NCBI GenBank assembly: GCA_023447635.1
Contig: JAEXNA010000168.1
Location: 1-28,743 of the forward strand
Direction of reading: 5' to 3'
Length of the DNA: 28,743 nucleotides
Source: Vulcanimicrobiota bacterium
GTDB taxonomy: Bacteria > Vulcanimicrobiota > Xenobia > Xenobiales > JADMJV01
Part shown: positions 13,659 to 22,231 of the stretch, piece after piece
How the letters are laid out: each line of letters begins with the position of its first letter
Position numbering within the stretch: position 1 is the first letter of the stretch
Translations under genes and position numbers: made by a program
Notes under the pieces: model-generated
Told to the model about the DNA's origin: nothing
What the model saw: the letters and a program-made list of their open reading frames with translations, nothing else
Databases searched by the model: none

Positions 13659-16136
13659 CTACTCCTTGAACTCATCATCGTTGTCGGCAAATTCCTGCGC
13701 GGCGGTCGCGTCGCCGCCCTCGAGAGCAGCCGAAGCCTCCTCGACCAGCCCTGCGGCGACGGCGGTGGCCGATTCGGGCGGACCAAGCACGGTCAGCGGA
13801 TCGACCACCACGTTGAGCAGCCCCCGCTTCAGCATTGCCTGCCCTTTACCGGCGCGTCCGGTCAGCTTTACCTCGCTAGGATGGACCAGAATCTCTCGGC
13901 CCCCTTCATCGCGAATCAGCCGTAGACACAGCTCCTTGGGCCCCTCGGGGTCGAAGCAGCGGAAGCCAACCAGGCGATCAGCCTCGGCCAGCTTCAGCAC
14001 GGTCACGCCTTTGCCGGCGCCGGATAGGAAGTTCACCTCTTCGAGCTTGCACAACGCGCCTCGGCCAAAGCGCGTGCCGGTGGCCAGCAGGTCGACCGCT
14101 GGGCGGCCCAGACGCACGTCGACCACCGTCTCTCCCGCGGCCGGGACGGCGAACTTACGCCCGTTTTTGGTTGACGGCTCGGTCAGCCCCTCGAACGAAG
14201 CTCGGAAGCCGCGACCGTCCGAGGTGACCGCCACGGCCTGGATCTCGGGCTCGCCCTCGGCCGACTCGGCGGCGATTTTGCCGCCCAGCAGGCGCGGGTC
14301 GAGCACGTGGCAGGCCACGATTTTCTCCCCGTCCGAAAAGGCGCAGCGAGCCTGGATCGGCTCGCCGTGCCCACGCGGCGAGACCGGCATGTCGTTGACC
14401 CGGAAGGTGTACGCCTTACCGTAGTTTGTAAAAAACACAATCGGGGACAGCGTCGAGCCTCGGATAGCAAACTGAAGCTCGTCGCCCTGTCGCAGGCGGG
14501 CCTTCGACAGGTCGCCCACCGAGGCCACCCGGCGCACCCAGCCGTCGCGGGACAGCAGCACGGTCGCATCTTCGTCGACGATCAGGCTCTGCTGATCGTA
14601 GGTCGTGAGCTGGGCCCCCGCCTCTTGCACTTTGGTGCGACGCTCGTCGCCGTGCTCTTTCGAGATCTCCTTGAGTTCGCTCTTGACCAGGTTCCACAGC
14701 TTCTGGCGAGAGTCCAGAATCATCTCGATCTCGTCTTTTTGCCGGCTCTTCTCCTCGTATTCGGTGAGAACCGCGCGAACGTCCGGCCGACCCAGGCGGT
14801 ACAGGCGCAGGTCCAGGATGGCGTCGGTCTGTTTGGGGTCGAGGGGGAACGCGCTCATCAGCTGTTCGGCAGCGTCGGCCCTTCCGTTCGACTGCCGGAT
14901 AATCTCGAGCACCCGGTCGAGGTCAGCGAAGATCAGCCGGAAGCCGTCGAGAATGTGCAGTCGGTCGATCAGCCCGCGCAGGTCGTGGCTCAAGCGGCGG
15001 ACCGTCACCTCGTAGCGGAAGTCGTTGAAATGTTTCAGCGCCTCGGCCAGGCTGATCCGATCAGGACGAACGCCCACGGAAGAGTTGTCCGGCACCAGGC
15101 AGGTCATGTTGACGTGAAAACTCGAGAGCAGCGAGGTGTGCTTGTAGAGGTACGCCATCACCGTCTCGGGGTCGGCCTCTTTGCGCACCACCAGAATGAT
15201 GCGAATATCGTTGGTCGACTCGTCGCGGACGTCGAGCAGCTGCGGAATCTTCCGCTCCATGATGATCTCGCCGATCGATTCGACCAGGCTGCTCTTGTTC
15301 ACCATGTAGGGGATCGAGGTGATGATGATGTGCTGCTCGGACTTTTTGCCCTCTTCCAGCGCATACTCGCCGCGGCAGCGGATGCGGCCCTGACCTTCCT
15401 GATAGATGGTAGTCAGCGTCTCGCGGTCCTCCAGCAGTTGGCCTCCCGTCGGGAAGTCGGGACCCTGCAAGATCTCCATCAGCTCCCGGGTGGTCGCTTC
15501 GGGTTGGTCGATCAGATGGACAGCAGCGTCGACCACTTCGCGCAGGTTGTGGGGAGGGATGTTGGTCGCTACGCCCACCGCGATTCCGGTACAGCCGTTG
15601 ACCAACAGCTGAGGAATGCGAGACGGCAGAACGGACGGCTCTTCCGCCGAGTCGTCGAAGTTCGAGCGAAAGTCGACGGTCTCTTTGGTGATCTCTTCGA
15701 GAAACGGCACGGCTACCTTTTGCAGCTTGGCCTCAGTGTATCGATAGGCGGCGGCGCCGTCTCCATCGATCGAGCCAAAATTGCCCTGCCCCTCGATCAG
15801 CGGATAGCGCAGCGACCAGTCCTGGGCCATGCGCACGAGCGCTTCGTAGACCGCGCTGTCGCCGTGAGGATGGTAGTTGCCCAGCACCTGTCCCACGATT
15901 TTGGCGCACTTGAGCGTCTTCTTTTCCGGGGTCAGCTTCAGGTCGCGGTACATCGCGTACAGGATACGTCGCTGGACCGGCTTCAGGCCGTCGCGTACGT
16001 CCGGAAGAGCGCGCGAGGTGATGACCGAGACCGCATAGTTCAAAAAGCGGTTGCGGGTGACCTGGTGAAGGGCCACATCCACGACTTCCCCGGCGAACTC
16101 GCCCGGGGCTGATGAAGGTTCTTGTCTTTTTGCCAT
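13659..16136 (-). CDS. parC: DNA topoisomerase IV subunit A (ParC/GyrA family)
   Basis: DNA-cleaving subunit of the type IIA topoisomerase. The 825-residue protein has the winged-helix core with catalytic Y133 in AAAYRYTEAKL. The quinolone-pocket region HPHGDSAVYEALVRM has S94 and E98, the wild-type Ser and ParC-like Glu. A C-terminal beta-pinwheel follows from about residue 520 (VLLSRDGWVRRVA, FTNYGKAYTFRV). The GyrA box (QRRGGKG) needed for negative supercoiling is absent; the equivalent blade reads SKARLRQGDELQF. This favours ParC over GyrA. The tail ends in a Glu/Asp-rich stretch. The ATG at 16136 has only a weak purine-rich Shine-Dalgarno. It sits 44 bases after yjbQ and 6 bases before parE. 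Confidence 0.92.
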   Translation of the reverse strand: MAKRQEPSSAPGEFAGEVVDVALHQVTRNRFLNYAVSVITSRALPDVRDGLKPVQRRILYAMYRDLKLTPEKKTLKCAKIVGQVLGNYHPHGDSAVYEALVRMAQDWSLRYPLIEGQGNFGSIDGDGAAAYRYTEAKLQKVAVPFLEEITKETVDFRSNFDDSAEEPSVLPSRIPQLLVNGCTGIAVGVATNIPPHNLREVVDAAVHLIDQPEATTRELMEILQGPDFPTGGQLLEDRETLTTIYQEGQGRIRCRGEYALEEGKKSEQHIIITSIPYMVNKSSLVESIGEIIMERKIPQLLDVRDESTNDIRIILVVRKEADPETVMAYLYKHTSLLSSFHVNMTCLVPDNSSVGVRPDRISLAEALKHFNDFRYEVTVRRLSHDLRGLIDRLHILDGFRLIFADLDRVLEIIRQSNGRADAAEQLMSAFPLDPKQTDAILDLRLYRLGRPDVRAVLTEYEEKSRQKDEIEMILDSRQKLWNLVKSELKEISKEHGDERRTKVQEAGAQLTTYDQQSLIVDEDATVLLSRDGWVRRVASVGDLSKARLRQGDELQFAIRGSTLSPIVFFTNYGKAYTFRVNDMPVSPRGHGEPIQARCAFSDGEKIVACHVLDPRLLGGKIAAESAEGEPEIQAVAVTSDGRGFRASFEGLTEPSTKNGRKFAVPAAGETVVDVRLGRPAVDLLATGTRFGRGALCKLEEVNFLSGAGKGVTVLKLAEADRLVGFRCFDPEGPKELCLRLIRDEGGREILVHPSEVKLTGRAGKGQAMLKRGLLNVVVDPLTVLGPPESATAVAAGLVEEASAALEGGDATAAQEFADNDDEFKE

Positions 16137-16180
16137 TTCGTCTTTTCTAACTCACTCCCAATCAGCTCTTCGTACCCGCC

Positions 16181-16597
16181 TCAGGCCAGGGCCGACACCA
16201 CAATCTCCCGAGTCGGGCAGCTGTCGCGATGCTCCCACAGATAGATCCCTTGCCAGGTACCCAGCATCATCCCCCGCCGATCCGCCGGGATCAGCAGCTC
16301 GGTCTGCATCAGCACGGTCTTGATATGACTCGGCATGTCGTCGGGGCCTTCGGCGGTGTGCCGAAAGCCGGGCTGGTCGAAAGGCACCAGCCGCTCGAAA
16401 AACAGCTCCAGGTCGTGCCGAGCGCTGGGGTCGGCGTTCTCCTGAATGGTCAATCCGGCCGAAGTGTGACGGACGAAGAGATGAACAAAATTCATCTCCA
16501 CCCCCTGCATCTCCTGGCGAACCAGGTCGGTGATCTCGAACAGACCCCGGCGGGGCGCCTTGACCCTCAGGACCGCTCTTTTCGCGCAAGTGCTCAT
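16181..16597 (-). CDS. yjbQ: YjbQ/UPF0047 family protein
   Basis: A 138-residue member of the UPF0047 family, of typical length. Some members have weak thiamine-phosphate synthase activity, but the physiological role is unsettled. Conserved blocks are VRHTSAGLTIQENADPS (H44, S46), DDMPSHIKTVL (H91) and MLGTWQGIYLWEHR (E122, H123). These cluster conserved His/Glu residues thought to form a metal or phosphate site. The ATG at 16597 has GGTGA 4 bases upstream. It is the first gene of the yjbQ-parC-parE-phr run and is divergent from the M61 peptidase gene across a 147-bp gap. Confidence 0.93.
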   Translation of the reverse strand: MSTCAKRAVLRVKAPRRGLFEITDLVRQEMQGVEMNFVHLFVRHTSAGLTIQENADPSARHDLELFFERLVPFDQPGFRHTAEGPDDMPSHIKTVLMQTELLIPADRRGMMLGTWQGIYLWEHRDSCPTREIVVSALA

Positions 16598-16633
16598 TCG
16601 TTCACCATATCACGCCGAGAGAAGAATTCCTTT

Positions 16634-16647
16634 CAAACAGCTGTTCG
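16634..16647. promoter_or_regulatory. SOS-box-like palindrome
   Basis: CAAACAGCTGTTCG contains the perfect palindrome AACAGCTGTT and differs by one base from CGAACANNTGTTCG, the palindromic form of the Gram-positive-type LexA box. It lies 37-50 bases upstream of yjbQ, in the divergent gap shared with the M61 gene. No LexA gene is in the window, so the assignment is speculative. Confidence 0.3.
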
Positions 16648-16744
16648 CCAGGAGGAGGTGAGTCGAGGAAGAAACGGCCCAGGGTTCCGCCACCATGACC
16701 CGCCCAGGTGGGATCAGCGGATAGTTTTAGGAGATCTCGACCCG

Positions 16745-18577
16745 ATGCACGGCCCCAAGAAAATGCTAGCCCAACTCTTTCTCATGACCCCGTGGCTGGC
16801 CCTATCTAGCGTGGCCGAGCCCGTCGTGTACGACATCACCACGCCAAACCTGGCCAATCATCAACTGCGAATCGAGGCCGAGTTTCCCGCCGAGGCGTTC
16901 GGACAAGGCGCTCCCGTGCTGGCCCTTCCCGTGTGGACTCCCGGCTCTTACAAGGTTCGCGACTACTCCAAGTCGATCAGCGGGGTCGAGATCCTCTCCC
17001 CCGCCGGCGCCAGGCTGGAGAAAACAGCCAAGAACCGCTGGACCGTGGTGGGCGACCTTCCGCCCGGCGAACCGGTCAAAGTCGCCTACAGCGTCTATGG
17101 GCACGAACTGACGGTTCGCACCAACTTCTTCTCTCCTGACCTCTCGCTGATCGTGGGGGCGGCCACTTTCCTGGCGCCGGCTCCCCTTTCCGGAACCCGG
17201 TTAGAGGGCACCGACTTCGAGGTTCGCTTCCCCGGTCTGACTTCGTCGGTCGCCTCCGGACTCGAGAAATTGCCTTCGGGCGCCTATCTGGCCCACGGCT
17301 ATGACGAACTGGTCGACAGCCCCCTGCTCTTTGGCGACCTCGACGAGCACGGCTTCACCGCCGGCGGAAAGCCGCACACGCTGGTCCAGGCCGGCGACCG
17401 GCGCTACTGGAACCTGGCCGTCTCCCTGCGGGACGCCGCCAAGGTCGTCAGCACGGTGCAAGACTTCTGGGGGACGATCCCCTACGAGGACTATCACATC
17501 CTGAACCTGATCACGGAAACCCGCGGTGGACTCGAGCATCTGGACAGCACGGTTCTCATGACCTCGCGTTTCGCCACCTCGGATCGGGAGAAGTATGTCG
17601 AATGGCTGGCCCTGGTCTGCCACGAACATTTCCACGCCTGGAACGTCAAACGGCTGCGCCCCAAAGCGCTGGGACCGTTCGACTACGAAGCCGAAGTGCT
17701 GACCCCGTCACTCTGGGTCGCCGAAGGGGTCACCTCGTACTACGACGATCTCCTGGTGCGCCGGTCCGGCCTCTCGACTCGAGCCGAGTACCTCAAGGCG
17801 CTGTCCGGGCAGCTTAACACCCTGTGGAACACCCCCGGCCGGCAAAGCCTGCCCTTGACCGAAGCTTCACTCGACGCCTGGATCCGTCTTTACCAGCCCA
17901 CCGACAACTCGATCAACGATGACGTCAGCTACTACAACAAAGGAGCCGTCGTCGGCTGGCTGCTCGACACCGAACTGCGCCGGCGGACTCAGGGGAAGCT
18001 GACGCTTGACCATGTCATGCGGGAAGCCTACAAGCAGTTTGCCAGGGACGGCTTCGAAGAAGCGCAGTTCCGAGCCCTGGTGTCTCGAATGGCCGGCTCG
18101 TCGTTCGAAGAGTTTTTCAACCTGGCGCTGGACGGCACCGGCGAACTCGAACTTCAGAGCGCGCTCGACTACTGGGGGCTGGACTGGGTGCTGGACGACA
18201 GCAAGGCGAAAGTCGATCCGTTCCTGGGTCTCAACAGCAACGACGGCCGCACGGTGGACAGCGTCGCAGCGGGCTCTCCAGCAGCGCTGGCGGGCCTGTC
18301 GCCCGGCGATGAACTCCTGGCTATCGACGGCACGCGCGTCCCCGTGGCGGGACCGGGCGCCCTTCTCAAACACCTGAAGGTAGGAAAGCCGTACCCCGTC
18401 CTGGTGTCTCGGATGGGTCGGCTCAAAGAGCTGACGGTCAGCCTGACCGCCCCCCCCGCGCCGAAGCGCCTGCTTAAGGTCAGAACCGGAGAAGGGGCCC
18501 AGGCCGCGCGTCTGGAGGCCTGGCTGGGTCCCGAGACGACCGCCTCTGCCAAAGCTTCGCCCGAGAGGTCGCGTTGA
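16745..18577 (+). CDS. M61-family metallopeptidase with PDZ domain
   Basis: Probably an exported zinc aminopeptidase or protease of the glycyl-aminopeptidase (M61) family. The 610-residue protein starts with a signal peptide (KK, then a hydrophobic stretch; likely cleavage after LSSVA near residue 24). An N-terminal beta domain (PVWTPGSYKVRDY) is followed by the family motif GGLEHLDS (261-268), the zinc site HEHFH (293-297) with third ligand E327 in WVAEGVTSYY, and a C-terminal PDZ domain (VAAGSPAALAGLSPGDELLAIDG). The ATG at 16745 is chosen because the signal peptide begins here and AGGAG lies 11 bases upstream; the frame stays open much further upstream without homology. It overlaps the kinase gene by TTGA. 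First gene of a five-gene operon. Confidence 0.93.
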   Translation: MHGPKKMLAQLFLMTPWLALSSVAEPVVYDITTPNLANHQLRIEAEFPAEAFGQGAPVLALPVWTPGSYKVRDYSKSISGVEILSPAGARLEKTAKNRWTVVGDLPPGEPVKVAYSVYGHELTVRTNFFSPDLSLIVGAATFLAPAPLSGTRLEGTDFEVRFPGLTSSVASGLEKLPSGAYLAHGYDELVDSPLLFGDLDEHGFTAGGKPHTLVQAGDRRYWNLAVSLRDAAKVVSTVQDFWGTIPYEDYHILNLITETRGGLEHLDSTVLMTSRFATSDREKYVEWLALVCHEHFHAWNVKRLRPKALGPFDYEAEVLTPSLWVAEGVTSYYDDLLVRRSGLSTRAEYLKALSGQLNTLWNTPGRQSLPLTEASLDAWIRLYQPTDNSINDDVSYYNKGAVVGWLLDTELRRRTQGKLTLDHVMREAYKQFARDGFEEAQFRALVSRMAGSSFEEFFNLALDGTGELELQSALDYWGLDWVLDDSKAKVDPFLGLNSNDGRTVDSVAAGSPAALAGLSPGDELLAIDGTRVPVAGPGALLKHLKVGKPYPVLVSRMGRLKELTVSLTAPPAPKRLLKVRTGEGAQAARLEAWLGPETTASAKASPERSR

Positions 18578-20439
18578 ACCCAATCAGCAACGCGCTGATC
18601 GATCTGCTGCGCGCCCTGCCCCCCTACCAACTCGACCCCGCTGACGACCGCCAGGGTCGGGGCCCGCTGCCTGCGGGAACCCGCCTTGGAGGCGGCCGCT
18701 TCGTGCTGGGCGAGGAGATCGGCGCGGGCGCCTTCGGGATCATCTATTCGGCCACCGATCTTCGCAACAACCAGGTCCTGGCCATCAAAGAGTTCTTCCC
18801 CAAAGGCTGCCGACGCGGGGGCCCCGATCTGAACCCGCAGCCCCCGGCGGACTGGGGCCCGGACGAACTCCGCTCGCTCAAGCAGCAGTTCACGGAAGAG
18901 TTCCGCGTGCTCGAACGGTTCGAGCGCCCGGGGATCGTCAAGGTCTACCAGATGTTCGAGCAAGACGGCGGCCTGTTCATGGCGATGGAGCGGCTGATCG
19001 GCGCAACGCTCGAAGAGGTGCTGAGGTTCCACGTCAAGCTCGACGAAGAAAAGGCGCTCTACGTCATCCGACGGCTGGCCCGTACCCTGGAAGCGATCCA
19101 TCTTTCCGGGCTGATCCACGGCGACATCAAACCCGAGAACCTTTTCCTGACCTTCAGCCTCGAGGTTATCCTGCTCGACTTCGGGGCGGTCAACCACTAC
19201 CTGACTCAGGATCGCAAAGCGCCCCGTTTCCTAACCCCGGGCTACGCCCCGCCGGAGCAGTACCAGACTCATCGCGCGCCAGACCCCGCCACCGATCTGT
19301 ACGCCTTGGGCGCGACTCTCTATGAACTGCTCACGGGATTCCCGCCGCCCGACGCGCCCTCCCGACTCAAAGGGGCACGCCTACCCTCGCCCTCTTCGGG
19401 CGGAGCCGAAGTCAGCCAGGAGACCGTCACGGCAATGGCTCGTACCCTGGCTCTAGCCAAAGAGAAGCGGCCCGCCTCGGCGAACGAACTGCTCAAGCTC
19501 TTACCGGGGACGGAAGCTCCCGAACAGTCAGGCCCGACCCTGCTGGAATCGCTCCCCCCCTGGACCGGCCACGCCCATGCGATACGACGTCTGCAGCTGA
19601 GCAGCGACCACGCCTTCATGGCTTCGGCCGACAAGGGCGGCCAGCTCCGCCTCTGGTCGCTCCCTCAGGAACGCTGCGTGGGGGTGCTGGATTTCGGAGC
19701 CGAAGTCCAGGACATCGCCATTCATCCCGATGGCAGTTGGCTGGCGGTGGCGCTGATGGGCGGCCAGGTTGACGTCCTGGAGTTTTCCACCGGACGTATC
19801 ATGGGGACCCTGCGCAAAGGCGCTCCCCCGGTCAGCTCGCTGGCCTTTTCGCCGGACGGTCAGACTTTTCTCTGCGGCCTGTCGTCCGGTACCGTCGAAA
19901 TCTACGACGTCGAACGCAAGCGCCTTCGCCACTCGTTCCAGGCCCATGAGGCGCCGGTCAACCGTATCGCCTTCAACCCGTCAGGACGGCTGGTCGCTCT
20001 GGCCTCGAACGACAAGACCGCCTCGGTCTGGGACTTGAAGTCAGGCCGGCGGGTTCGCTCCTTCGATCCCTATCGGCGCCCCGTGCAGGTAGTCAGCTTC
20101 GCTCTCAAAGGTCACTTCCTGATGACCGGCGGCGGAGAGATGATGCTGCGCCTGTTCGACGTCCGCCAGGGCGATCAGTTCCGCTCGCTCAAAGGGCACG
20201 AAGCGATGGTTTGGGATCTGCTGCCGATCGACGAATCCGAACTGGTGCTCAGCTGCTCGGCCGACCGCTCCGTGCGCCTGTGGGACCTGCGCAGCTTTCG
20301 CGAACTGTACCGCGCGCAGGACTCTGAAGGGTGGCTACAAACGTTGGCTTTTTGCTCTTCTACCCGGACCGTCTTTGCAGCCGGGGTCGACGGCAAAATC
20401 TACCGATATTTTTTGAACGATAGGGCGATCAGTCGATAA
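18574..20439 (+). CDS. Ser/Thr protein kinase with C-terminal WD40 repeats
   Basis: A 621-residue eukaryote-like kinase joined to a WD40 propeller. The kinase domain (about 42-310) has the Gly loop IGAGAFG (49-55), ATP lysine K72, catalytic loop IHGDIKPENL (D184, N189), DFG (202-204) and GYAPPEQY. The usual HRD arginine is glycine, so regulation probably does not use the standard activation-loop phospho-contact. About seven WD40-type blades follow from residue 335 (SADKGGQLRLWS, SNDKTASVWDL, SADRSVRLWDL), giving a protein-docking surface. There is no membrane segment, so it is likely cytoplasmic. The TTG start at 18574 overlaps the M61 stop (TTGA), and its stop overlaps the next ATG (TAATG). 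Substrates are unknown; the adjacent phosphatase and regulator are candidates for the same circuit. Confidence 0.93.
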   Translation: MNPISNALIDLLRALPPYQLDPADDRQGRGPLPAGTRLGGGRFVLGEEIGAGAFGIIYSATDLRNNQVLAIKEFFPKGCRRGGPDLNPQPPADWGPDELRSLKQQFTEEFRVLERFERPGIVKVYQMFEQDGGLFMAMERLIGATLEEVLRFHVKLDEEKALYVIRRLARTLEAIHLSGLIHGDIKPENLFLTFSLEVILLDFGAVNHYLTQDRKAPRFLTPGYAPPEQYQTHRAPDPATDLYALGATLYELLTGFPPPDAPSRLKGARLPSPSSGGAEVSQETVTAMARTLALAKEKRPASANELLKLLPGTEAPEQSGPTLLESLPPWTGHAHAIRRLQLSSDHAFMASADKGGQLRLWSLPQERCVGVLDFGAEVQDIAIHPDGSWLAVALMGGQVDVLEFSTGRIMGTLRKGAPPVSSLAFSPDGQTFLCGLSSGTVEIYDVERKRLRHSFQAHEAPVNRIAFNPSGRLVALASNDKTASVWDLKSGRRVRSFDPYRRPVQVVSFALKGHFLMTGGGEMMLRLFDVRQGDQFRSLKGHEAMVWDLLPIDESELVLSCSADRSVRLWDLRSFRELYRAQDSEGWLQTLAFCSSTRTVFAAGVDGKIYRYFLNDRAISR

Positions 20440-21158
20440 TGGAGCTCGTGCTACTGCGCCATGCGCAACCCCAATGGACCACCGAGGAAGGTCGCGGGTG
20501 GACCAACCCTCCGCTCACCGCCGAAGGAAAGAAGCGCTCGCTAGAACTCGCCTCGGGGCTGGGGCGGCAGAGCTTTGATTCGATCGCGGTCTCACCCTAC
20601 CGCCGCTCGCAGGAGACGGCTCAGAGTGTCTTCTCGCAGCGGCCCGAACTCGAATGGGAAACTCACCCGTGGCTTGCCGAAATCGGACTTCCCGACCTTT
20701 CCGAGCAGCCGGCCGAACAGATCGCGCACTTCTTCAGCGGCTTCAAGGCCCGAGCGCTCTCGGACTGGTGGGACGGAGTGCCGGGGGGAGAGCCTTTTCG
20801 CGACTTTCATCAACGGGTTAGCCAGGGCCTGGAGGGTTATCTCCGTAACCTGGGAATCAGCCGGATGCGCCCCGATTGCCAGCATGATCGCCACCTGTTC
20901 GTGGTCCCCCCAGAAATGCAGGGAACCCGGCACCTGATCGTCAGCCATCTGGGCACCACGGGCCTGGTCCTTTCGGAACTTCTGCATCTCGAACTGGTTC
21001 CTTGGGTCTGGGAAAGTTTTGCTCTGGATTGGAACGGCGTGGTACGCTTAGAGACGGTGTCGATCGCTGACGGCCATCTGTTCTGCCTCAGAGTTTTCAA
21101 CGAAAACGGGCATCGTGACCCTTCGCTGGGGTATCACGCTGCAAAGGGTGAGGGTTAA
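20439..21158 (+). CDS. Histidine phosphatase family protein
   Basis: A 239-residue member of the phosphoglycerate-mutase-like histidine phosphatase superfamily. LLRHAQ gives the phospho-accepting H8 with R7, SPYRRSQET supplies the second arginine, E81 lies in WLAEIGLP, and H170 in IVSHLGTTG completes the pocket. Substrates in this family range from sugar phosphates to phosphoproteins and cannot be read from sequence. It overlaps the kinase gene upstream and the FUN14 gene downstream by one base each (TAATG), so it is translated as part of the same operon. A role in reversing kinase action is an inference from position only. Confidence 0.9.
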   Translation: MELVLLRHAQPQWTTEEGRGWTNPPLTAEGKKRSLELASGLGRQSFDSIAVSPYRRSQETAQSVFSQRPELEWETHPWLAEIGLPDLSEQPAEQIAHFFSGFKARALSDWWDGVPGGEPFRDFHQRVSQGLEGYLRNLGISRMRPDCQHDRHLFVVPPEMQGTRHLIVSHLGTTGLVLSELLHLELVPWVWESFALDWNGVVRLETVSIADGHLFCLRVFNENGHRDPSLGYHAAKGEG

Positions 21159-21451
21159 TGGATCCGAGTATTGTTCTGAACCTCGGCGGGGGCGTGATCG
21201 CTGGGATCGCCGTGGGTCTGGCGCTGAAAACAGCCATGCGCTGGGCGCTCATCGTCCTGGGCATGATCATTCTCGGCCTGGTCCTGCTCACCAAAACGGG
21301 CATCATCGTCATCCAGTGGGATGCGCTGAGCCACGGGCTGGAAGGTGGAGTGGCCCTCATCGGCGGGGTCATCAAACTCGCCGTGGCCGATCTCTCCGCC
21401 CAACTGGTCGGCTTTACTGGAGGAATGGTAATGGGGTTCAAATGGCGCTAA
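21158..21451 (+). CDS. FUN14-family membrane protein
   Basis: A small 97-residue membrane protein with a Gly-rich first helix (NLGGGVIAGIAVGLALKTAM), a second helix (WALIVLGMIILGLVLLT) and an amphipathic C-terminal region containing a third hydrophobic stretch near 62-93. Pattern and length match bacterial FUN14 proteins, whose eukaryotic relatives are mitochondrial outer-membrane mitophagy receptors. Bacterial function is not established. ATG at 21158 overlaps the previous stop by one base, and a GAGGG lies 4-8 bases upstream. The gene overlaps the following response regulator by 10 bases. Confidence 0.85.
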   Translation: MDPSIVLNLGGGVIAGIAVGLALKTAMRWALIVLGMIILGLVLLTKTGIIVIQWDALSHGLEGGVALIGGVIKLAVADLSAQLVGFTGGMVMGFKWR

Positions 21452-22161
21452 GTCCTACGCTGCTGTTGATTGAAGACGATACCGCTGTGAGCGCTTCGCT
21501 GCAGCGACGCCTGCGCTTCGAGGGGTTCGACGTGCACGTGGCCGACCGGGGCGAAATCGCCCTGGAGCTTATGCCGTCGCTTTCTCCCGACCTGATTCTG
21601 CTCGACGTCATGCTGCCCGGCCTGGACGGCTTTGCCGTGGCCGAGCGGATCCGCAACGTGTCGAACGTGCCGATCCTGATGCTGACGGCCCGCGATTCGG
21701 TGGAAGACCGGGTCAGCGGATTAGAACGTGGCGCCGACGACTACCTGATCAAACCGTTCGAACTGCCGGAACTTCTGGCCCGTATCCGCGCCCTGCTACG
21801 CCGCTCGAAACTCTCCGTCGAGCAAGAGACCCGAGATGACGACCTGGTCGCTTTCGCGGGGATCTCCCTGCACGCCAAGACCCGGCAAGTTAGCTTCCTG
21901 AGCGAACCGCTCGAGTTGACCCCGCGCGAATTCGATCTGCTAGAGTTCTTCTTGCGCCACCCCCGTCAGGTGCTGACCCGCGACCAACTCTTGTCCGGCG
22001 TCTGGGGTTACGACAGCGACGCTTCCTCGAACCTGGTCGACGTTTACGTCCTGCAGCTTCGTAAGAAGTTAGAGGGAAAAGCCAGCGGTCAGGCGCGTCG
22101 CATCGAAACCGTGCGCGGCGTGGGCTACTCCCTGCGCGATCCCGGCGAGTCGCTGGTCTGA
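21442..22161 (+). CDS. OmpR/PhoB-type response regulator
   Basis: A 239-residue two-component transcription factor. The receiver domain (about 5-120) has E11-D12-D13, phosphoacceptor D55 in LILLDVMLPGLDGF, T82 and K104-P105. The C-terminal winged helix (about 140-235) has LELTPREFDLLEFFLRHP, QVLTRDQLLSGVWGYD, VYVLQLRKKLE and the wing IETVRGVGYSLR. The ATG at 21442 is chosen because the receiver fold starts there and GGGG lies 5 bases upstream; the frame is open further upstream inside FUN14 without homology. The partner is very likely the histidine kinase encoded convergently at 22232-23722. Targets are unknown; its own operon is a reasonable guess. Confidence 0.95.
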   Translation: MALSPTLLLIEDDTAVSASLQRRLRFEGFDVHVADRGEIALELMPSLSPDLILLDVMLPGLDGFAVAERIRNVSNVPILMLTARDSVEDRVSGLERGADDYLIKPFELPELLARIRALLRRSKLSVEQETRDDDLVAFAGISLHAKTRQVSFLSEPLELTPREFDLLEFFLRHPRQVLTRDQLLSGVWGYDSDASSNLVDVYVLQLRKKLEGKASGQARRIETVRGVGYSLRDPGESLV

Positions 22162-22170
22162 AGCCGCCCT

Positions 22171-22190
22171 TTCCGGACTTGTAGCCGGAA
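22171..22190. repeat. Inverted repeat between convergent genes
   Basis: TTCCGG (22171-22176) and CCGGAA (22185-22190) flank an 8-base loop in the 70-base gap between the convergent response regulator and histidine kinase genes. Neither side has a T-run, so it may aid termination but is not a classical rho-independent terminator. Confidence 0.4.
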
Positions 22191-22231
22191 TTCCGAAGCG
22201 GAGGGCCCTAGTGATTCCCTTACAGCAACGC

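Noticed and set aside
14307..16112. 601-codon open frame on the plus strand antisense to parC
   Set aside because: It mirrors parC, has no Shine-Dalgarno or homology, and reflects high GC and few stops in the opposite frame.
18169..19197. 342-codon minus-strand frame across the M61/kinase junction
   Set aside because: Opposite two well-supported genes and without any recognisable domain.
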